Assembly: GCF_019266065.1 (NCBI RefSeq)
Contig: NZ_LPNR01000097.1
Coordinates: forward strand, 28,268 to 92,267
From: Nocardia sp. MH4
Lineage (GTDB): Bacteria > Actinomycetota > Actinomycetes > Mycobacteriales > Mycobacteriaceae
Direction: 5' to 3'
DNA: 64,000 nucleotides
Within the stretch, counting starts at the first letter, position 1. Each line of letters opens with the position of its first letter. Position numbers and translations under genes: made by a program. Shown in pieces: positions 16,231 to 26,581 of this stretch. The notes beneath the pieces were generated by a model. That model did no database searches. It was not told where the DNA came from and was given only the letters and a program-made list of their open reading frames with translations.

Positions 16231-18516
16231 CTACCCGGCGCTGTGGCGCGGTTCGAGCCGGACCACGATGCCCTTCGAGGTAGGGGTGTTGCTGATGTCG
16301 GCCACGCTGTCGAGCGGGACCAGCACGTTCGTCTCCGGATAGTAGGCCGCCGCCGAGCCACGGCTGGCCGGGTAGGCGACCACGACGAAGTTCTCCGCGC
16401 GCCGCTCGACCCCGTCCGTCCAGACGCTGACCAGATCGACCACGTCGCGGTCGGCCAGGCCGAGCTCGGCCAGATCGTCCGGGTTGACCATCACCACCCG
16501 GCGCGCGTTGTGGATGCCCCGGTAGCGGTCGTTGTTCGCGTACGGGATGGTGTTCCACTGGTCGTGCGAGCGCAGCGACTGCAACAGCAGGTGACCGGGC
16601 GGCACGTCGAGGAAGGTGAACTCGTTGCGGGTGAATTCCGCTTTGCCGCTGGCCGTGCGGTAGATGCCCCGGTTGACCGGGTTGATCAGCCGCAGTCCAC
16701 CCGGCCGCTCGACGCGCTCGGTGAAGTTCTCGAAGCCGGGCACCACCCGCGAGATCCGGTCGCGCACGGTGTTGTAGTCGGCTTCGAACTCCGCCCACGG
16801 GATCGCCGGGGTGGCGCCGAGGGTGCGCTGGGCGAGCCGGGAGATGATGGCGACCTCGCTGAGCAGGTGCGGCGAGGCCGGGTCGAGGCGACCTCGCGAG
16901 GCGTGCACCTCGCTCATCGAGTCCTCCACCGTGACGAACTGCTCGCCGGTGGCCTGGATGTCGCGATCGCTGCGGCCCAGGGTCGGCAGGATCAGCGCGG
17001 TCTCACCGCACACCGTGTGCGAGCGATTGAGTTTGGTGGAGATCTGCACGGTGAGCGCGCACTGCCGCAGGGCGGCCTCGGTCACCGCGCTGTCCGGTGT
17101 CGCCCGTGCGAAATTGCCCGCGACGCCGACGAAGACCTTCGCCTGACCGTCGCGCATCGCGCGGATCGCGGCGACGGAGTCCAGGCCGTGCGCGGTCGGC
17201 GGGGTGAAGCCGAACTCGGCGCCGAGGGCGTCGAGGAAGGTCTGCGGTACCCGTTCCCAGATGCCCATCGTGCGGTCGCCCTGCACATTGCTGTGTCCGC
17301 GGACCGGGCACACGCCCGCTCCGGTGCGGCCGAGATTGCCCCGCAGCAGCAGGAAGTCGACGATCTCGCGGATCGTGGGCACCCCGTGCTTGTGCTGGGT
17401 CAGGCCCATCGCCCAGCACACGATGATCCGTCGCGAGCCGAGCACCGCCGCGTGCACGTCCTCGATGGCCGCGCGGGTCAGGCCGGTCGCTTCGAGGGCG
17501 GCGTCCCAGCCGATCCCCCTGGCGTGCGCGGCGAACTCGGCGAAGCCGTGGGTGTGTTCGCGGATGAACTCGTGGTCCAGGACGGTGCCGGGGGCGGCGT
17601 CCTCGGCCTCGAGCAGCAGCCGGTTCAGGGTCTGGAACAGCGCGAGGTCACCGCCCGGTCGGATCTGCAAGAAGTAATCGGCGATCGCGGTGCCGCGCCC
17701 GATCACCCCGCGCGGGACCTGCGGGTTCTTGAACCGGATCAGCCCGGCCTCGGGCAGCGGGTTGACCGCGACGACCTTCGCGCCGTTGCGCTTGGCCCGC
17801 TCCAGCGCCGAGAGCATCCGGGGATGGTTGGTGCCGGGGTTCTGCCCGACGACGAAGATCAGGTCGGCGGCGTAGATGTCCTCCAGCGACACGCTGCCCT
17901 TGCCGACGCCCAGGGTCTGGTTCAGCGCAGAACCGCTGGACTCGTGGCACATGTTGGAGCAGTCGGGCAGATTGTTGGTGCCGTAGGCGCGGGCGAACAG
18001 TTGCAGCAGGAACGCGGCCTCGTTGTTGAGCCTGCCCGAGGTGTAGAACAGCGCCTCGTTCGGCGAGGCGAGGCCGCGCAGCGTCTCGGCGATCAGGTCG
18101 AGGGCGGCGTCCCAGCCGATCGGCTCGTAGTGGGCGGCGCCGGGGCGCTTGACCATCGGTTCGGTCAGTCTGCCCTGCTGGTTGAGCCAGTAGTCGGAGG
18201 TGGCGTCGAGTTCGTCGACGGTGTGGGTGGCGAAGAACTCGCGGGTGACCCGGCGGGTGGTCGCCTCGTCGCTGACGTGCTTGGCGCCGTTCTCGCAGTA
18301 CTCGTTCTTGTGCCGGTGCTCGGGCTCCGGCCAGGCGCAGCCCGGACAGTCGAAGCCCGCGGTCTGGTTGACGTTGAGCAGGGTGAGCGCGGTGCGCGTG
18401 GCCGAGGTCTGCGCCAGCGAGTACTCGAGTGCGTGGACCACCCCGGGAACGCCGGCCGCCCAGGTCTTGGGCGGGGTGACCGATAGGTCGTCGGTGGGGT
18501 CGTCGATCGAGGTCAT
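16231..18516 (-). CDS. FdhF/YdeP family molybdopterin oxidoreductase
   Basis: The 761-aa protein is a molybdopterin-dinucleotide oxidoreductase of the formate-dehydrogenase-like YdeP family. An N-terminal cysteine cluster ([11 protein letters not shown] followed by EYCENGAK) would hold an Fe-S centre. [20 protein letters not shown] is the cofactor site, with no selenocysteine, and [12 protein letters not shown] and [12 protein letters not shown] follow. The actual reaction of YdeP proteins is unknown; E. coli YdeP affects acid resistance. I placed the start at ATG 18516 behind GGGAAGAAG. An upstream in-frame TTG at 18594 coincides with a TTGACA -35-like element and is less likely. Confidence 0.9.
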   Translation of the reverse strand: MTSIDDPTDDLSVTPPKTWAAGVPGVVHALEYSLAQTSATRTALTLLNVNQTAGFDCPGCAWPEPEHRHKNEYCENGAKHVSDEATTRRVTREFFATHTVDELDATSDYWLNQQGRLTEPMVKRPGAAHYEPIGWDAALDLIAETLRGLASPNEALFYTSGRLNNEAAFLLQLFARAYGTNNLPDCSNMCHESSGSALNQTLGVGKGSVSLEDIYAADLIFVVGQNPGTNHPRMLSALERAKRNGAKVVAVNPLPEAGLIRFKNPQVPRGVIGRGTAIADYFLQIRPGGDLALFQTLNRLLLEAEDAAPGTVLDHEFIREHTHGFAEFAAHARGIGWDAALEATGLTRAAIEDVHAAVLGSRRIIVCWAMGLTQHKHGVPTIREIVDFLLLRGNLGRTGAGVCPVRGHSNVQGDRTMGIWERVPQTFLDALGAEFGFTPPTAHGLDSVAAIRAMRDGQAKVFVGVAGNFARATPDSAVTEAALRQCALTVQISTKLNRSHTVCGETALILPTLGRSDRDIQATGEQFVTVEDSMSEVHASRGRLDPASPHLLSEVAIISRLAQRTLGATPAIPWAEFEADYNTVRDRISRVVPGFENFTERVERPGGLRLINPVNRGIYRTASGKAEFTRNEFTFLDVPPGHLLLQSLRSHDQWNTIPYANNDRYRGIHNARRVVMVNPDDLAELGLADRDVVDLVSVWTDGVERRAENFVVVAYPASRGSAAAYYPETNVLVPLDSVADISNTPTSKGIVVRLEPRHSAG

Positions 18517-18665
18517 CACCGGCTTCTTCCCGTGCCGCGGCACTGCGATCGGACTGGATGACCTCAGGCTTCCCAGTTTCGGGGCGGTTGTCAACGCGAC
18601 GGTTCACACCCGGTTTCGCCCGCAGGGGTGAGGACGGACGAGCGCCGCGCTCGCACGCTGTCTGC

Positions 18666-19652
18666 ATGACGACACTTCCCGCCCCGACCCTCGCCGCCGT
18701 CGCCCAGCAGCTGACCGGCGGCGGCCGCGGCATTCTCGCCGCCGACGAGTCGATCAAGACCATGTCCGCGCGTCTCGAGCAGGAGGGCATCCCGGCGAGC
18801 GCGACCGCCCGGCGCGACTATCGCGCCCTGCTGCTGACCACCGACGGACTGGCGGATCGGGTCAGCGGAATCATCCTGTGCGACGAGACCTTCGGCCAGG
18901 AACTCGCCGACGGCCGTGCCTTCCCCGCCGCCGCGCGCGATCTGGACATCCTGCCCGGCATCAAGGTCGACACCGGCACCACCGCCCTGCCAGGGCAGGC
19001 GGGCGCGCTGGTCACCGAGGGACTCGACGGTCTCGGCGCCCGGCTGGCGTCCTATGCCGAGCGCGGGGCCGCCTTCGCCAAGTGGCGGGCGGTGTTCGAC
19101 GTGCGGACGATCACGCCCTACGCCGCGCACGCCAACGGGCACGCGCTGGCGCGCTATGCCGCGCTGTGCCAGGAGCACGGCATCGTGCCGATCGTCGAGC
19201 CGGAGGTGCTGTGCACCGGCGAGCACGACCTGGCCGCGTCCGCCCAGGCGACCCGGCTCGCCCTGCGGTCGGTGTTCGCCGCGCTCGACGCCGCCGGCGT
19301 CGACCTGACCGGCATCGTGCTCAAGCCGAACTTCGTGACCCCGGGCCTGGCCGCCGCGCCCGCGTCCACCGCGGCGGTGGTGGACGCGACCTTCGAGGTC
19401 CTGCGCGACACCGTGCCCGCCGCGGTCCCCGGCATCGCGTTCCTGTCCGGCGGCCAGCCGACCGAGCGGGTCTGCGAGTACCTGCGCGCGCTGCACGCCC
19501 ACGGCGACCGGCCGTGGGCGGTCACGTTCTCGTTCGGGCGCGCGCTGGTCAGCGCCGCGTTACGGACCTGGGCCGGCGCGCCCGCCGCGGTGCTCGACGC
19601 GCAGCGGGTGCTGTTGGCGAACTGCCGCAGTGCCGCCGACGCGACCCGCTGA
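18666..19652 (+). CDS. class I fructose-bisphosphate aldolase
   Basis: The 328-aa protein carries class I aldolase landmarks: GGGRGILAADESIKTM near the N-terminus, PGIKVDTG with the substrate-binding Lys, IVPIVEPEVL with the catalytic Glu, and GIVLKPNFVTPG with the Schiff-base Lys. It forms or cleaves fructose-1,6-bisphosphate without metal. Actinomycetes normally rely on a class II enzyme, so this may be a second aldolase. It starts at ATG 18666, divergent from the molybdoenzyme, and its stop directly abuts the histidine-kinase stop with no spacer. Confidence 0.95.
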   Translation: MTTLPAPTLAAVAQQLTGGGRGILAADESIKTMSARLEQEGIPASATARRDYRALLLTTDGLADRVSGIILCDETFGQELADGRAFPAAARDLDILPGIKVDTGTTALPGQAGALVTEGLDGLGARLASYAERGAAFAKWRAVFDVRTITPYAAHANGHALARYAALCQEHGIVPIVEPEVLCTGEHDLAASAQATRLALRSVFAALDAAGVDLTGIVLKPNFVTPGLAAAPASTAAVVDATFEVLRDTVPAAVPGIAFLSGGQPTERVCEYLRALHAHGDRPWAVTFSFGRALVSAALRTWAGAPAAVLDAQRVLLANCRSAADATR

Positions 19653-20810
19653 CTACCGCAGCGGCAGCTCGACCAGCACGATCGTGCCGCGCCCCAGCAG
19701 CGACTCGACGCGCAGCGAAGCCTCGATGACGGCGCAGCGTTCGGCCAGGGAGCTCAGGCCGAAGTGCTGGCCGTCGGCGGCGGCCCGCTCGGCCCGGCGC
19801 GCGGCGGGGTCGAAACCCGCGCCGTCGTCGGAACAGCCGAGCACCACCGAGTCGCCGACCCGGCGCAGCGACAGCACGATCCGGCTCGCGCCCGCGTGCT
19901 TGACCGCGTTCACCAGCGCTTCCTGCGCGATCCGGTACAGCGCGGCGGCCGCGTGGTCGGCGATGTCGCCGACCGCGGCGGCCGGGTCGACGAGCAATTC
20001 GATCGCCGGGCCGCCGCCGGTGCCCGCGGTGCGGACCAGCGATTCGAGCGCGGCGACCAGGCCGAGGTCGTCGAGAACCAGGCTGTGCAGGCCCGAGATC
20101 GCCGCCCTGGTCTCGTTGTAGGCGAAATCGGCCAGCGTCCGGGCACTGACCAGTTCGGCGCGGGCCCGCTCCAGCGCGCGCACGCCGGACTCGTCGCCCG
20201 TGGCGACGTGGGCGGCGAGTTCGGAGACGGTCAGGTCGGCCGCGGACAGGTGGAACGACATCGACGCGAGCGCGGTGGTCACCCCGTCGTGCAGGTCGAA
20301 CGCGATGCGCCGACGCTCGGCCTCCTGCGCGGAGATCGCCTGTTCGACCAGGCGATCCCGCTCGGTGCGGTGCCGGTTGACGGTGCGCCACAACCGGTGC
20401 GCGTGCACCGACAGGCCGAGGACACCCGCGTAGCCCGCCGCGCGGTCGAGGTCGGCCGGGCCGAACGGTTCGGCCGGATCCCGGTGCGCGGCAAGGACTC
20501 CCACCACGGAATCGTCGACACCGCGCAGCGGCAGGCACATCCGCGCGATCGTCTGCCCCGGCTCGAGGCGTAACAGGCTGCGGTGCAGGGCGTTCCGCGG
20601 CGAATCCCGATCCAGCAGGACCGGGGTTCCGGTCCGGGCGACCAGCCCCGTCACCCCGAACCCGACCGGCAGGGTCAGCGAGCCGGCCGACGGGTGCGCC
20701 GGCCACAGGTCGACCACCCCGAGATCGGATCCGTCGACGGCGTAGAGCTGCACACCGTCGGCCGCGAGCAGCGGGGCCAGCTGCGCCGCCGTCGGCGCGG
20801 CACCGGTCAC
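19653..20810 (-). CDS. NarL-type sensor histidine kinase with GAF domain
   Basis: This 385-aa soluble kinase lacks membrane segments. An N-terminal GAF-like sensor domain (about 1-160) precedes the HisKA_3 phosphoacceptor EAERRRIAFDLHDG, whose His receives phosphate. A HATPase_c domain follows (LVNAVKHAGASRIVL, CSDDGAGFDP). The first codon overlaps the response-regulator stop by 4 bases, so the two are co-translated. The stimulus is cytoplasmic and unknown. The pair sits between aldolase and transketolase genes, which suggests, but does not prove, control of carbon flux. Confidence 0.93.
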   Translation of the reverse strand: MTGAAPTAAQLAPLLAADGVQLYAVDGSDLGVVDLWPAHPSAGSLTLPVGFGVTGLVARTGTPVLLDRDSPRNALHRSLLRLEPGQTIARMCLPLRGVDDSVVGVLAAHRDPAEPFGPADLDRAAGYAGVLGLSVHAHRLWRTVNRHRTERDRLVEQAISAQEAERRRIAFDLHDGVTTALASMSFHLSAADLTVSELAAHVATGDESGVRALERARAELVSARTLADFAYNETRAAISGLHSLVLDDLGLVAALESLVRTAGTGGGPAIELLVDPAAAVGDIADHAAAALYRIAQEALVNAVKHAGASRIVLSLRRVGDSVVLGCSDDGAGFDPAARRAERAAADGQHFGLSSLAERCAVIEASLRVESLLGRGTIVLVELPLR

Positions 20811-21472
20811 CGGAACAGCCCTTCCCGCAACGCGACCGCGATCGCCCCGCTCCGATCGGACACGCCCAGTTTGCGATACAGCCCGCGGATGTGGGTCTTC
20901 ACCGTGTCCTCGCTGACCACGAGCTTGCCCGCCACCGCCCGGTTGGAGTGCCCGGAGACCAGCAGTCCCAGCACTTCCGACTCGCGCTGGGTCAGGCCCA
21001 GGTGCGCGCCCGACCAGAACTGCCCCGCGTCGAGCCGGGCCGCGGCCAGTGCCACCCGACCGGCCAGGGCGGGATCGATGACGGTCTCGCCCTCGGCGGC
21101 GCGGCGCAGGTGGGCGACGAGTTCACGCCCGTCCACGCGCTTGAGCACATACCCGGCCGCGCCCGCGCGCAGCGCCTGATAGAGGTAGTGCTCGTCGTCG
21201 TACACGGTGAGCACCACGACCTTGGTGCCCGGATACCGCTCGGTGATCTGGCGGCACAGATCCAGACCGCTGGCCTTGCCGATGCGGATGTCGCACAGGA
21301 CGATGTCGGGCCGGTGCTCGTCGATCAGGCGCAGCGCCGCGGTGTCGGTGCTCGACTGGCCCACGATCACGACCTCGTCGGGGAAGTGGCCGAGCATCGC
21401 GTCGAGCCCGTGCAGGACCATCTCGTGGTCGTCGACGAGCACCAACCGTAACGGGGTCGGCGGCTCCGGCAT
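20807..21472 (-). CDS. NarL/FixJ family response regulator
   Basis: The 221-aa protein has a receiver domain ([14 protein letters not shown], phospho-acceptor Asp in [10 protein letters not shown], Lys in GYVLKRV) and a C-terminal LuxR-type helix-turn-helix ([25 protein letters not shown]). The ATG at 21472 ([13 protein letters not shown]) puts the receiver at the usual position. It is the first gene of a two-component operon, partnered with the overlapping kinase, and diverges from the transketolase gene across 137 bases. Confidence 0.94.
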   Translation of the reverse strand: MPEPPTPLRLVLVDDHEMVLHGLDAMLGHFPDEVVIVGQSSTDTAALRLIDEHRPDIVLCDIRIGKASGLDLCRQITERYPGTKVVVLTVYDDEHYLYQALRAGAAGYVLKRVDGRELVAHLRRAAEGETVIDPALAGRVALAAARLDAGQFWSGAHLGLTQRESEVLGLLVSGHSNRAVAGKLVVSEDTVKTHIRGLYRKLGVSDRSGAIAVALREGLFR

Positions 21473-21609
21473 ACCGCCACAGTACGGCGGAAAAGCACTG
21501 GGGTTCGGGGCAATCGGCGAGAAATCACCCGTGCGGCCACCCGCGCGGGGGAAGGCCGCGCTGCCCCGGGTGCGGTCGGATGGACGGACCCGATCGAAAG
21601 GCGCCACCC

Positions 21610-23712
21610 ATGCCGGAATCCACTGTTCATCGGCCGCTCGTCGTGTCCGCCGTCGACACCGACCGGCTCGCCGTCGACACCCTGCGCTTCCTCGCCGCCG
21701 ACATGGTCGAGGCCGCGAACTCCGGGCATCCCGGGATGCCGATGGGGGCGGCGCCGATGGCGTGGACGCTGTGGAGCAGGCATCTGCGCCACGATCCGGC
21801 CGACCCCGGCTGGGCCGACCGCGATCGGTTCGTGCTGTCCGCCGGGCACGGTTCGGCACTGCTGTACGGGCTGCTGCACCTGTTCGGCTACGACCTGCCC
21901 ATCGCGGAGCTGCGCCGGTTCCGCCAGCTCGGGTCGCGCACGCCGGGCCATCCCGAGTACGGCGAGACACCGGGGGTGGAGTGCACGACCGGCCCGCTCG
22001 GCCAGGGGCTGGCGATGGCGGTCGGTATGGCGTTGGCGGAGCGCATGACCCACGCCCGCTACCCCGAGCTCACCGACCACCGCACCTACGCGATCGTCGG
22101 CGACGGCTGCCTGATGGAGGGCGTCAGCCACGAGGCGGCCTCGCTCGCCGGGCAGCTGCGGCTGGGCCGGTTGATCGTGCTGTGGGACGACAACGCCATC
22201 ACCATCGACGGCGCGGTGGACCGGGCCTGCGGCGACGACCAGCTCGCCCGCTTCGCCGCCTACGGCTGGCACACCGAGGCGGTGCCCGACGGCACCGATA
22301 TCGCCGCGATCGACGCGGCGCTGACCCGGGCGAAGGACGATCCCCGGCCGAGCTTCCTCGCTGTCCGGACGGTGATCGGGCACGGTGCGCCCGACGTGGC
22401 CGGCACGGCGAAGGCGCACGGATCACCGTTGGGCGCCGATCAGCTGGCGCGGGCCAAAGAGCTCGCGGGATGGACGTTTCCGCCGTTCACGGTGCCCGAG
22501 CAGGTCGCCGCGACGTGCGCGGTGCTCGCCGGGCTCGGCGCCGAGGACCGGGCCGACTGGCTCGGCCGGTTTACCGAATTCGCCGCTGCCGCACCGCGAC
22601 GCGCCGACGAGTTCGCCAGGGCCGGTGCGCGGACACTGCCCGACGGTCTGGCCGACGCGCTGTCCGGGATCGTCGGCGACGCGCCACGGGCGACCCGGCA
22701 GTCCTCGCAGGCGTGCCTGGACGCCCTGCGCCCGATCCTGCCGGAGCTGGTGGGCGGCTCGGCCGACCTGGCGGGCTCGACCGGAACCGCGTTCGGCCCG
22801 GTCGTGCGCGGGGACGACTACGCACCCACCGCGATCGCGTTCGGCATCCGCGAGTTCGGCATGGCCGCCGTCCTCAACGGAATCAGCCTGCACGGCGGGT
22901 TCCGCGTGTTCGGCAGTACGTTCCTGGTGTTCGCCGACTACCTGCGGCCCGCGCTGCGATTGTCGGCGCTGATGGGTCAGCCCGTGATCTACGTGCTCAC
23001 CCACGATTCCATCGCCGTCGGCGAGGACGGGCCGACCCACCAGCCCGTCGAACACCTCGAATCGCTGCGCGTCATCCCCGGTCTCCAGGTGCTGCGCCCG
23101 GCCGACGATGCCGAGACCGCGCTCGCCTGGGAACTCGCGCTGACCCACACCGACGGGCCGACCGCGCTGATCCTGTCCCGACAGTCGCTGCCGCAGCACG
23201 ACACCCACCGCCGAGCACCCCAACCCACTGTCACGCCCCGGCCCGCCGCGGCCGACGGTCCCGGCGCCGAGGACCTCGTGCCCGCCCCGCGAGTGACAGC
23301 CACCGGCAAGCCTTCGGACGCCGCCGTCGTCGGCTCCCCGCCCACCGCCGACGATGGCGCGGTCGCTGTCGCCGAGCCGCTGATCGGCGAGGAACATCGC
23401 ACCGTCGAGCTCGTCGCCACCGGTTCGGAAGTCGCACTGGCGGCGGCGGTCGCCCAGGAACTCCGCGCCGACGGCCATCCTGTGCGGGTGGTGTCGGTGC
23501 TGGATCGCACGCGCTACTCCCCCGATCCCTCGGCGTGCACCGTCAGCATCGAGGCGGGCACGACCACGGCCTGGGCGGGCGTGGTCGACCTGGCGATCGG
23601 TATCGACGAGTTCGGGCACAGCGGTCCCGGCGCCGAGGTCATGGCCCACCACGGCTTCACCGTGTCGTCGGCGCTCGCCCGCATCCGCGACCATCTGGGC
23701 AGCGCGCGATGA
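21610..23712 (+). CDS. tkt: transketolase with extra Pro/Ala-rich insert
   Basis: Transketolase moves two-carbon units between sugar phosphates with thiamine diphosphate. The 700-aa protein shows [15 protein letters not shown], the ThDP/metal segment [18 protein letters not shown], and [19 protein letters not shown]. Start ATG 21610 has AAAGG upstream. Between SRQSLPQ and [10 protein letters not shown] there are roughly 68 residues of Pro/Ala/Thr-rich sequence (about 23197-23400) where transketolases normally have some 20-25. The insert lies before the C-terminal domain, away from the active site. The stop overlaps the next gene (ATGA). As this is not the usual tkt-tal-zwf cluster, it may be a second transketolase. 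Confidence 0.93.
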   Translation: MPESTVHRPLVVSAVDTDRLAVDTLRFLAADMVEAANSGHPGMPMGAAPMAWTLWSRHLRHDPADPGWADRDRFVLSAGHGSALLYGLLHLFGYDLPIAELRRFRQLGSRTPGHPEYGETPGVECTTGPLGQGLAMAVGMALAERMTHARYPELTDHRTYAIVGDGCLMEGVSHEAASLAGQLRLGRLIVLWDDNAITIDGAVDRACGDDQLARFAAYGWHTEAVPDGTDIAAIDAALTRAKDDPRPSFLAVRTVIGHGAPDVAGTAKAHGSPLGADQLARAKELAGWTFPPFTVPEQVAATCAVLAGLGAEDRADWLGRFTEFAAAAPRRADEFARAGARTLPDGLADALSGIVGDAPRATRQSSQACLDALRPILPELVGGSADLAGSTGTAFGPVVRGDDYAPTAIAFGIREFGMAAVLNGISLHGGFRVFGSTFLVFADYLRPALRLSALMGQPVIYVLTHDSIAVGEDGPTHQPVEHLESLRVIPGLQVLRPADDAETALAWELALTHTDGPTALILSRQSLPQHDTHRRAPQPTVTPRPAAADGPGAEDLVPAPRVTATGKPSDAAVVGSPPTADDGAVAVAEPLIGEEHRTVELVATGSEVALAAAVAQELRADGHPVRVVSVLDRTRYSPDPSACTVSIEAGTTTAWAGVVDLAIGIDEFGHSGPGAEVMAHHGFTVSSALARIRDHLGSAR

Positions 23713-24419
23713 CCCGCCTGGAGGCGGTGATCTTCGATGTCGACGGCACCCTGGTCGACAGCGAACGCGACGGCCACCGGGTGGCGTTCAACGCGGCCTT
23801 CGCCGAAGCCGGACTCCCCGACCGCTGGGATGTCGACCGCTACGGGGAGCTGCTGCGGATCGCCGGTGGCGCCCAGCGGATGACCCACTGGTTCGAGAGC
23901 ACCGGGCGCTCAGCCGACCAGGCCAGAGAACTCGCGCAACGACTACACCCCGCCAAGACCCGGATCATGCGGAGCCTGGTCGAGGACGGGCAGATCCAGC
24001 CGAGGCCGGGCGCCCGGGAGCTCATCGAACGGCTCGCCGCCCGCGGTGTCGCGCTGCATGTGGCCACCACGGGCACCCGCGCGTGGGTGGAACCGTTGCT
24101 GCGCAACGCCTTCGGCGAGGTGTTCGACACCGTGGTCACCGGGACGGAGGTGCCCGACCTCAAACCGAGTCCGGCGGTGTATCTCGAGGTTCTGGCCCGC
24201 ACCGGGTCCGCTCCCGAGCACGTTGTCGCCGTGGAGGATTCCGCCAATGGCGTGCTCGCCGCGACAGCGGCCCGGGTGCCGTGCGTCGCGGCGCAGAACG
24301 CCTATACCCGCTCGCACGATCTGTCCGCGGCGCTGCTGGTCGCGGACGGTCTGGACGACCCGGAACTGGTCAGCTGGTTCGACGGCCAGCCGGCCACGGC
24401 ACCGCCGCGTTCCCGGTAA
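23709..24419 (+). CDS. HAD-superfamily phosphatase (CbbY/beta-phosphoglucomutase-like)
   Basis: The 236-aa HAD hydrolase carries motif [12 protein letters not shown], motif II TTGTR, motif III Lys in DLKPSPAVY and motif [13 protein letters not shown], with an alpha-helical cap of the CbbY type. Members dephosphorylate sugar phosphates such as xylulose-1,5-bisphosphate. The ATGA overlap with transketolase indicates translational coupling, so a sugar-phosphate clean-up role beside that enzyme is a reasonable inference. No RubisCO gene is in the window. Confidence 0.9.
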   Translation: MTRLEAVIFDVDGTLVDSERDGHRVAFNAAFAEAGLPDRWDVDRYGELLRIAGGAQRMTHWFESTGRSADQARELAQRLHPAKTRIMRSLVEDGQIQPRPGARELIERLAARGVALHVATTGTRAWVEPLLRNAFGEVFDTVVTGTEVPDLKPSPAVYLEVLARTGSAPEHVVAVEDSANGVLAATAARVPCVAAQNAYTRSHDLSAALLVADGLDDPELVSWFDGQPATAPPRSR

Positions 24420-24504
24420 CCACCGCGTGCGGGGTCGGCGCGAGCAGTCGCCGTGCGGCGAATCCCGGCGGGCGACGCTCCTCGATCGCCCGGCGGTCGG
24501 CCGG

Positions 24505-25938
24505 TCAGAACGCGGGGACCGCGTCCGCCGCCGGGGTGACTTCGGTGGCGGACCGCGTGCGGCGCAGCACCGTCACGCTGACGAGCAGCGCCGCTGCGAG
24601 CAGCCCGGCCGCGACGGTGAACGCGAGCCGGTAGCCGCTGGTCAACGCGACGGCTTCGGTAGCACCCGAGGCGAGTTGGGCGCCGGTCCTGGTAGCGGCG
24701 AGGGTGGACAGGACCGCGATTCCGATCGCCATCCCGACCTGCTGAGTGGTGTTGAACAGGCCAGAGGCGAGCCCGGCGTCATCGGCCGAGGCACCCGACA
24801 TGCCCAGTGCGGTGAGCGCGGGCAGCACCAGGCCGCCACCGGCGATCAACACCATCATGGGCAGCAGATCGGTGACATAGTCGGCGTCGACGGGCAGCCG
24901 CATCAGCCACGACATGCCGACCAGCAGCAGCACCAGGCCGGCGATCAGCACGGCCCGTTCGCCGAAGCGTGTCATCAGCCGGGCCGAGGCGAACAGCGAT
25001 ACCCCGCCGATGGCGACCGCGGCGGGCAGCATGGCCAGACCGGTCTGCAAGGCGTTGTAGCCCAGTACCTTCTGCAGGTACAGCGCGACGATGATCTGGA
25101 AGGCGAACATCGCCGACAGCGTCAGCATCTGCGCCACATTGGCGCCGGAGACGGCGCGCGAGCGGAAGATCCGCAACGGCAGTAGCGGCTTGCGCGCGGT
25201 GGCCTGCCGGACGACGAACGCGACGAGCAGCGCGACGGCCGACGCCGCGAGCCCCAGGGTGCGTGGCGACACCCAGCCGTACCGCTCGACCTCGACGATG
25301 GTGTAGATCCCGAGCATCAGACCGGCGGTGACCAGGACGGCCCCGAACACGTCGGCGCCCGCCGCCCACCCCAGACCGGGATCGGCCGGCAGCGCCCTAA
25401 CGGCGACGAGCATCGTCACCAGCCCGATCGGCACATTGATCAGGAAGATCCAGTGCCAGTTCAGCGCATCGGTGAGCACGCCGCCGAGCACCTGCCCGAT
25501 CGAGGCCCCGGCCGCGCCGGTGAAGCTGAAAATGCCGATGGCCGTGGCCCGTTCACGCGGTCCGGGAAAGATCGTGACCAGGATGCCGAGCACCACCGAC
25601 GCGGCGATGGCGCTGCCGACGCCCTGCAGGAAGCGGGCCGCCACCAGCATCGCCGGGGTGGTCGCCGCTCCCGCCAGCAGCGAGGCCGCGGTGAAAACGA
25701 CGGTGCCGGTGAGGAACATCGTCTTGCGGCCGATCAGGTCGCCCAGCCGTCCGGCCAGCAGGAGCAGTCCACCGAAGGCGATCAGGTAGGCGTTGACGGT
25801 CCAGCTCAGGCCGGCGGGCGAGAAGCCGAGATCCGCCTGGATGGCGGGCAGCGCGACGGTGACGATGCTGCCGTCGAGGATGGTCATCAGCGTCGCCGCC
25901 GACAGCACCGCCAAGGCGATGCGCTGAGAAGAGGTCAT
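24505..25938 (-). CDS. MFS drug:H+ antiporter, DHA2 family (14 TM)
   Basis: The 477-aa membrane protein has 14 predicted helices and the DHA2 signatures MTILDGSIVTVALPAI at helix 1 and GRLGDLIGRKTMFL (motif A). GIFSFTGAAGASIGQVLGGVLTD is the motif C/antiporter helix, and WHWIFLINVPIG follows. Such proteins expel toxic compounds at the cost of the proton gradient. The gene lies 46 bases downstream of marR on the same strand, and its upstream region carries a copy of the sequence in front of marR, so it is almost certainly repressed by that MarR protein. No clear ribosome site precedes the ATG. Confidence 0.94.
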   Translation of the reverse strand: MTSSQRIALAVLSAATLMTILDGSIVTVALPAIQADLGFSPAGLSWTVNAYLIAFGGLLLLAGRLGDLIGRKTMFLTGTVVFTAASLLAGAATTPAMLVAARFLQGVGSAIAASVVLGILVTIFPGPRERATAIGIFSFTGAAGASIGQVLGGVLTDALNWHWIFLINVPIGLVTMLVAVRALPADPGLGWAAGADVFGAVLVTAGLMLGIYTIVEVERYGWVSPRTLGLAASAVALLVAFVVRQATARKPLLPLRIFRSRAVSGANVAQMLTLSAMFAFQIIVALYLQKVLGYNALQTGLAMLPAAVAIGGVSLFASARLMTRFGERAVLIAGLVLLLVGMSWLMRLPVDADYVTDLLPMMVLIAGGGLVLPALTALGMSGASADDAGLASGLFNTTQQVGMAIGIAVLSTLAATRTGAQLASGATEAVALTSGYRLAFTVAAGLLAAALLVSVTVLRRTRSATEVTPAADAVPAF

Positions 25939-25954
25939 GAAATGACCGTACTAG

Positions 25955-25979
25955 ATAGTTTCGTTGCAGACAATCTATA
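25955..25979. promoter_or_regulatory. putative MarR operator 1 (in front of the MFS gene)
   Basis: A 25-base element starting ATAGTTTCGT and ending CAATCTATA matches the element at 26471-26495 at about 18 positions. Flanking TAGAT and ATCTA form an outer inverted repeat. It lies 17 bases before the MFS start. Confidence 0.65.
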
Positions 25980-25984
25980 ACGGA

Positions 25985-26461
25985 CTATTGCCGGGCGCGC
26001 CGCGCGGGAGCCGCCTCCACCGCGGTGGACAGATGCCCCTCCACCAGCAGATTCAGCGCGCGAACCAAGGTCTCCCGCTCGCCTTTCGGCAACGATTCGA
26101 GCGCCGCCCGATGCACGCCGTCCACGATGTCGGCACTGCGCGCGGCCAGCTTCGCCCCCGCGGGCGTCACCGCGATGATGCGCGCGCGACGGTCGGTACT
26201 CGACGGCTTGCGCTCGGCCAGACCCGCCTTCTCCAGCGCGTCGACGGTGACGACCATGGTCGTCTTGTCCATGTCGCCGAGCTCGGCGAGCTGCGCCTGG
26301 GTCCGCTCGGCCTCGAGCGCGTGCACCAGCACGCAGTGCATGCGGGCCGTGAGCCCGATCTCGGCCAGCGCGGCCGCCATCTGGGTGCGCAGGACATGAC
26401 TCGTACGGTCGAGCAGGAAGGACAGGTCGGGTTCGGTGCGCGTCGTCGCGAGGGCGGTCAT
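25985..26461 (-). CDS. MarR family transcriptional regulator
   Basis: The 158-aa protein has the MarR winged helix: LAELGDMDKTTMVVTVDALEKAGLAERKPSSTDRRARIIAVTPAG spans helix-turn-helix and wing, with dimerisation helices at both ends. It probably represses itself and the MFS pump downstream and is released by a ligand. The ATG at 26461 follows a TATAGT box by 6 bases, so the mRNA is likely leaderless, and the operator covers this promoter. The divergent neighbour is a flavin oxidoreductase that may belong to the same response. Confidence 0.93.
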   Translation of the reverse strand: MTALATTRTEPDLSFLLDRTSHVLRTQMAAALAEIGLTARMHCVLVHALEAERTQAQLAELGDMDKTTMVVTVDALEKAGLAERKPSSTDRRARIIAVTPAGAKLAARSADIVDGVHRAALESLPKGERETLVRALNLLVEGHLSTAVEAAPARRARQ

Positions 26462-26467
26462 ACCGTC

Positions 26468-26495
26468 ACTATAGTTTTGTAATAGATAATCTGCA
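26468..26495 (-). promoter_or_regulatory. marR promoter with overlapping operator 2
   Basis: On the minus strand TATAGT (26468-26473) is 6 bases before the marR ATG, giving a leaderless start. The 25-base element 26471-26495 (plus strand ATAGTTTTGT to AATCTGCA) repeats operator 1 and includes the palindrome AGATAATCT. Confidence 0.6.
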
Positions 26496-26581
26496 TACCT
26501 CCACATCCGCGGGAATTTTTTCCGGACCACGGTCCGTTTAAGAGGTGGCCGGAGCAGACCGCATCCCGAGACGAGGTTCAC

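Noticed and set aside
18517..18594. Longer N-terminus for the YdeP-like enzyme from TTG 18594
   Set aside because: The codon overlaps a TTGACA -35-like hexamer and lacks a ribosome site; ATG 18516 has one and gives the usual family length.
21610..24419. Calvin-cycle (cbb) operon
   Set aside because: Transketolase and CbbY-like phosphatase are present but there is no RubisCO or phosphoribulokinase.
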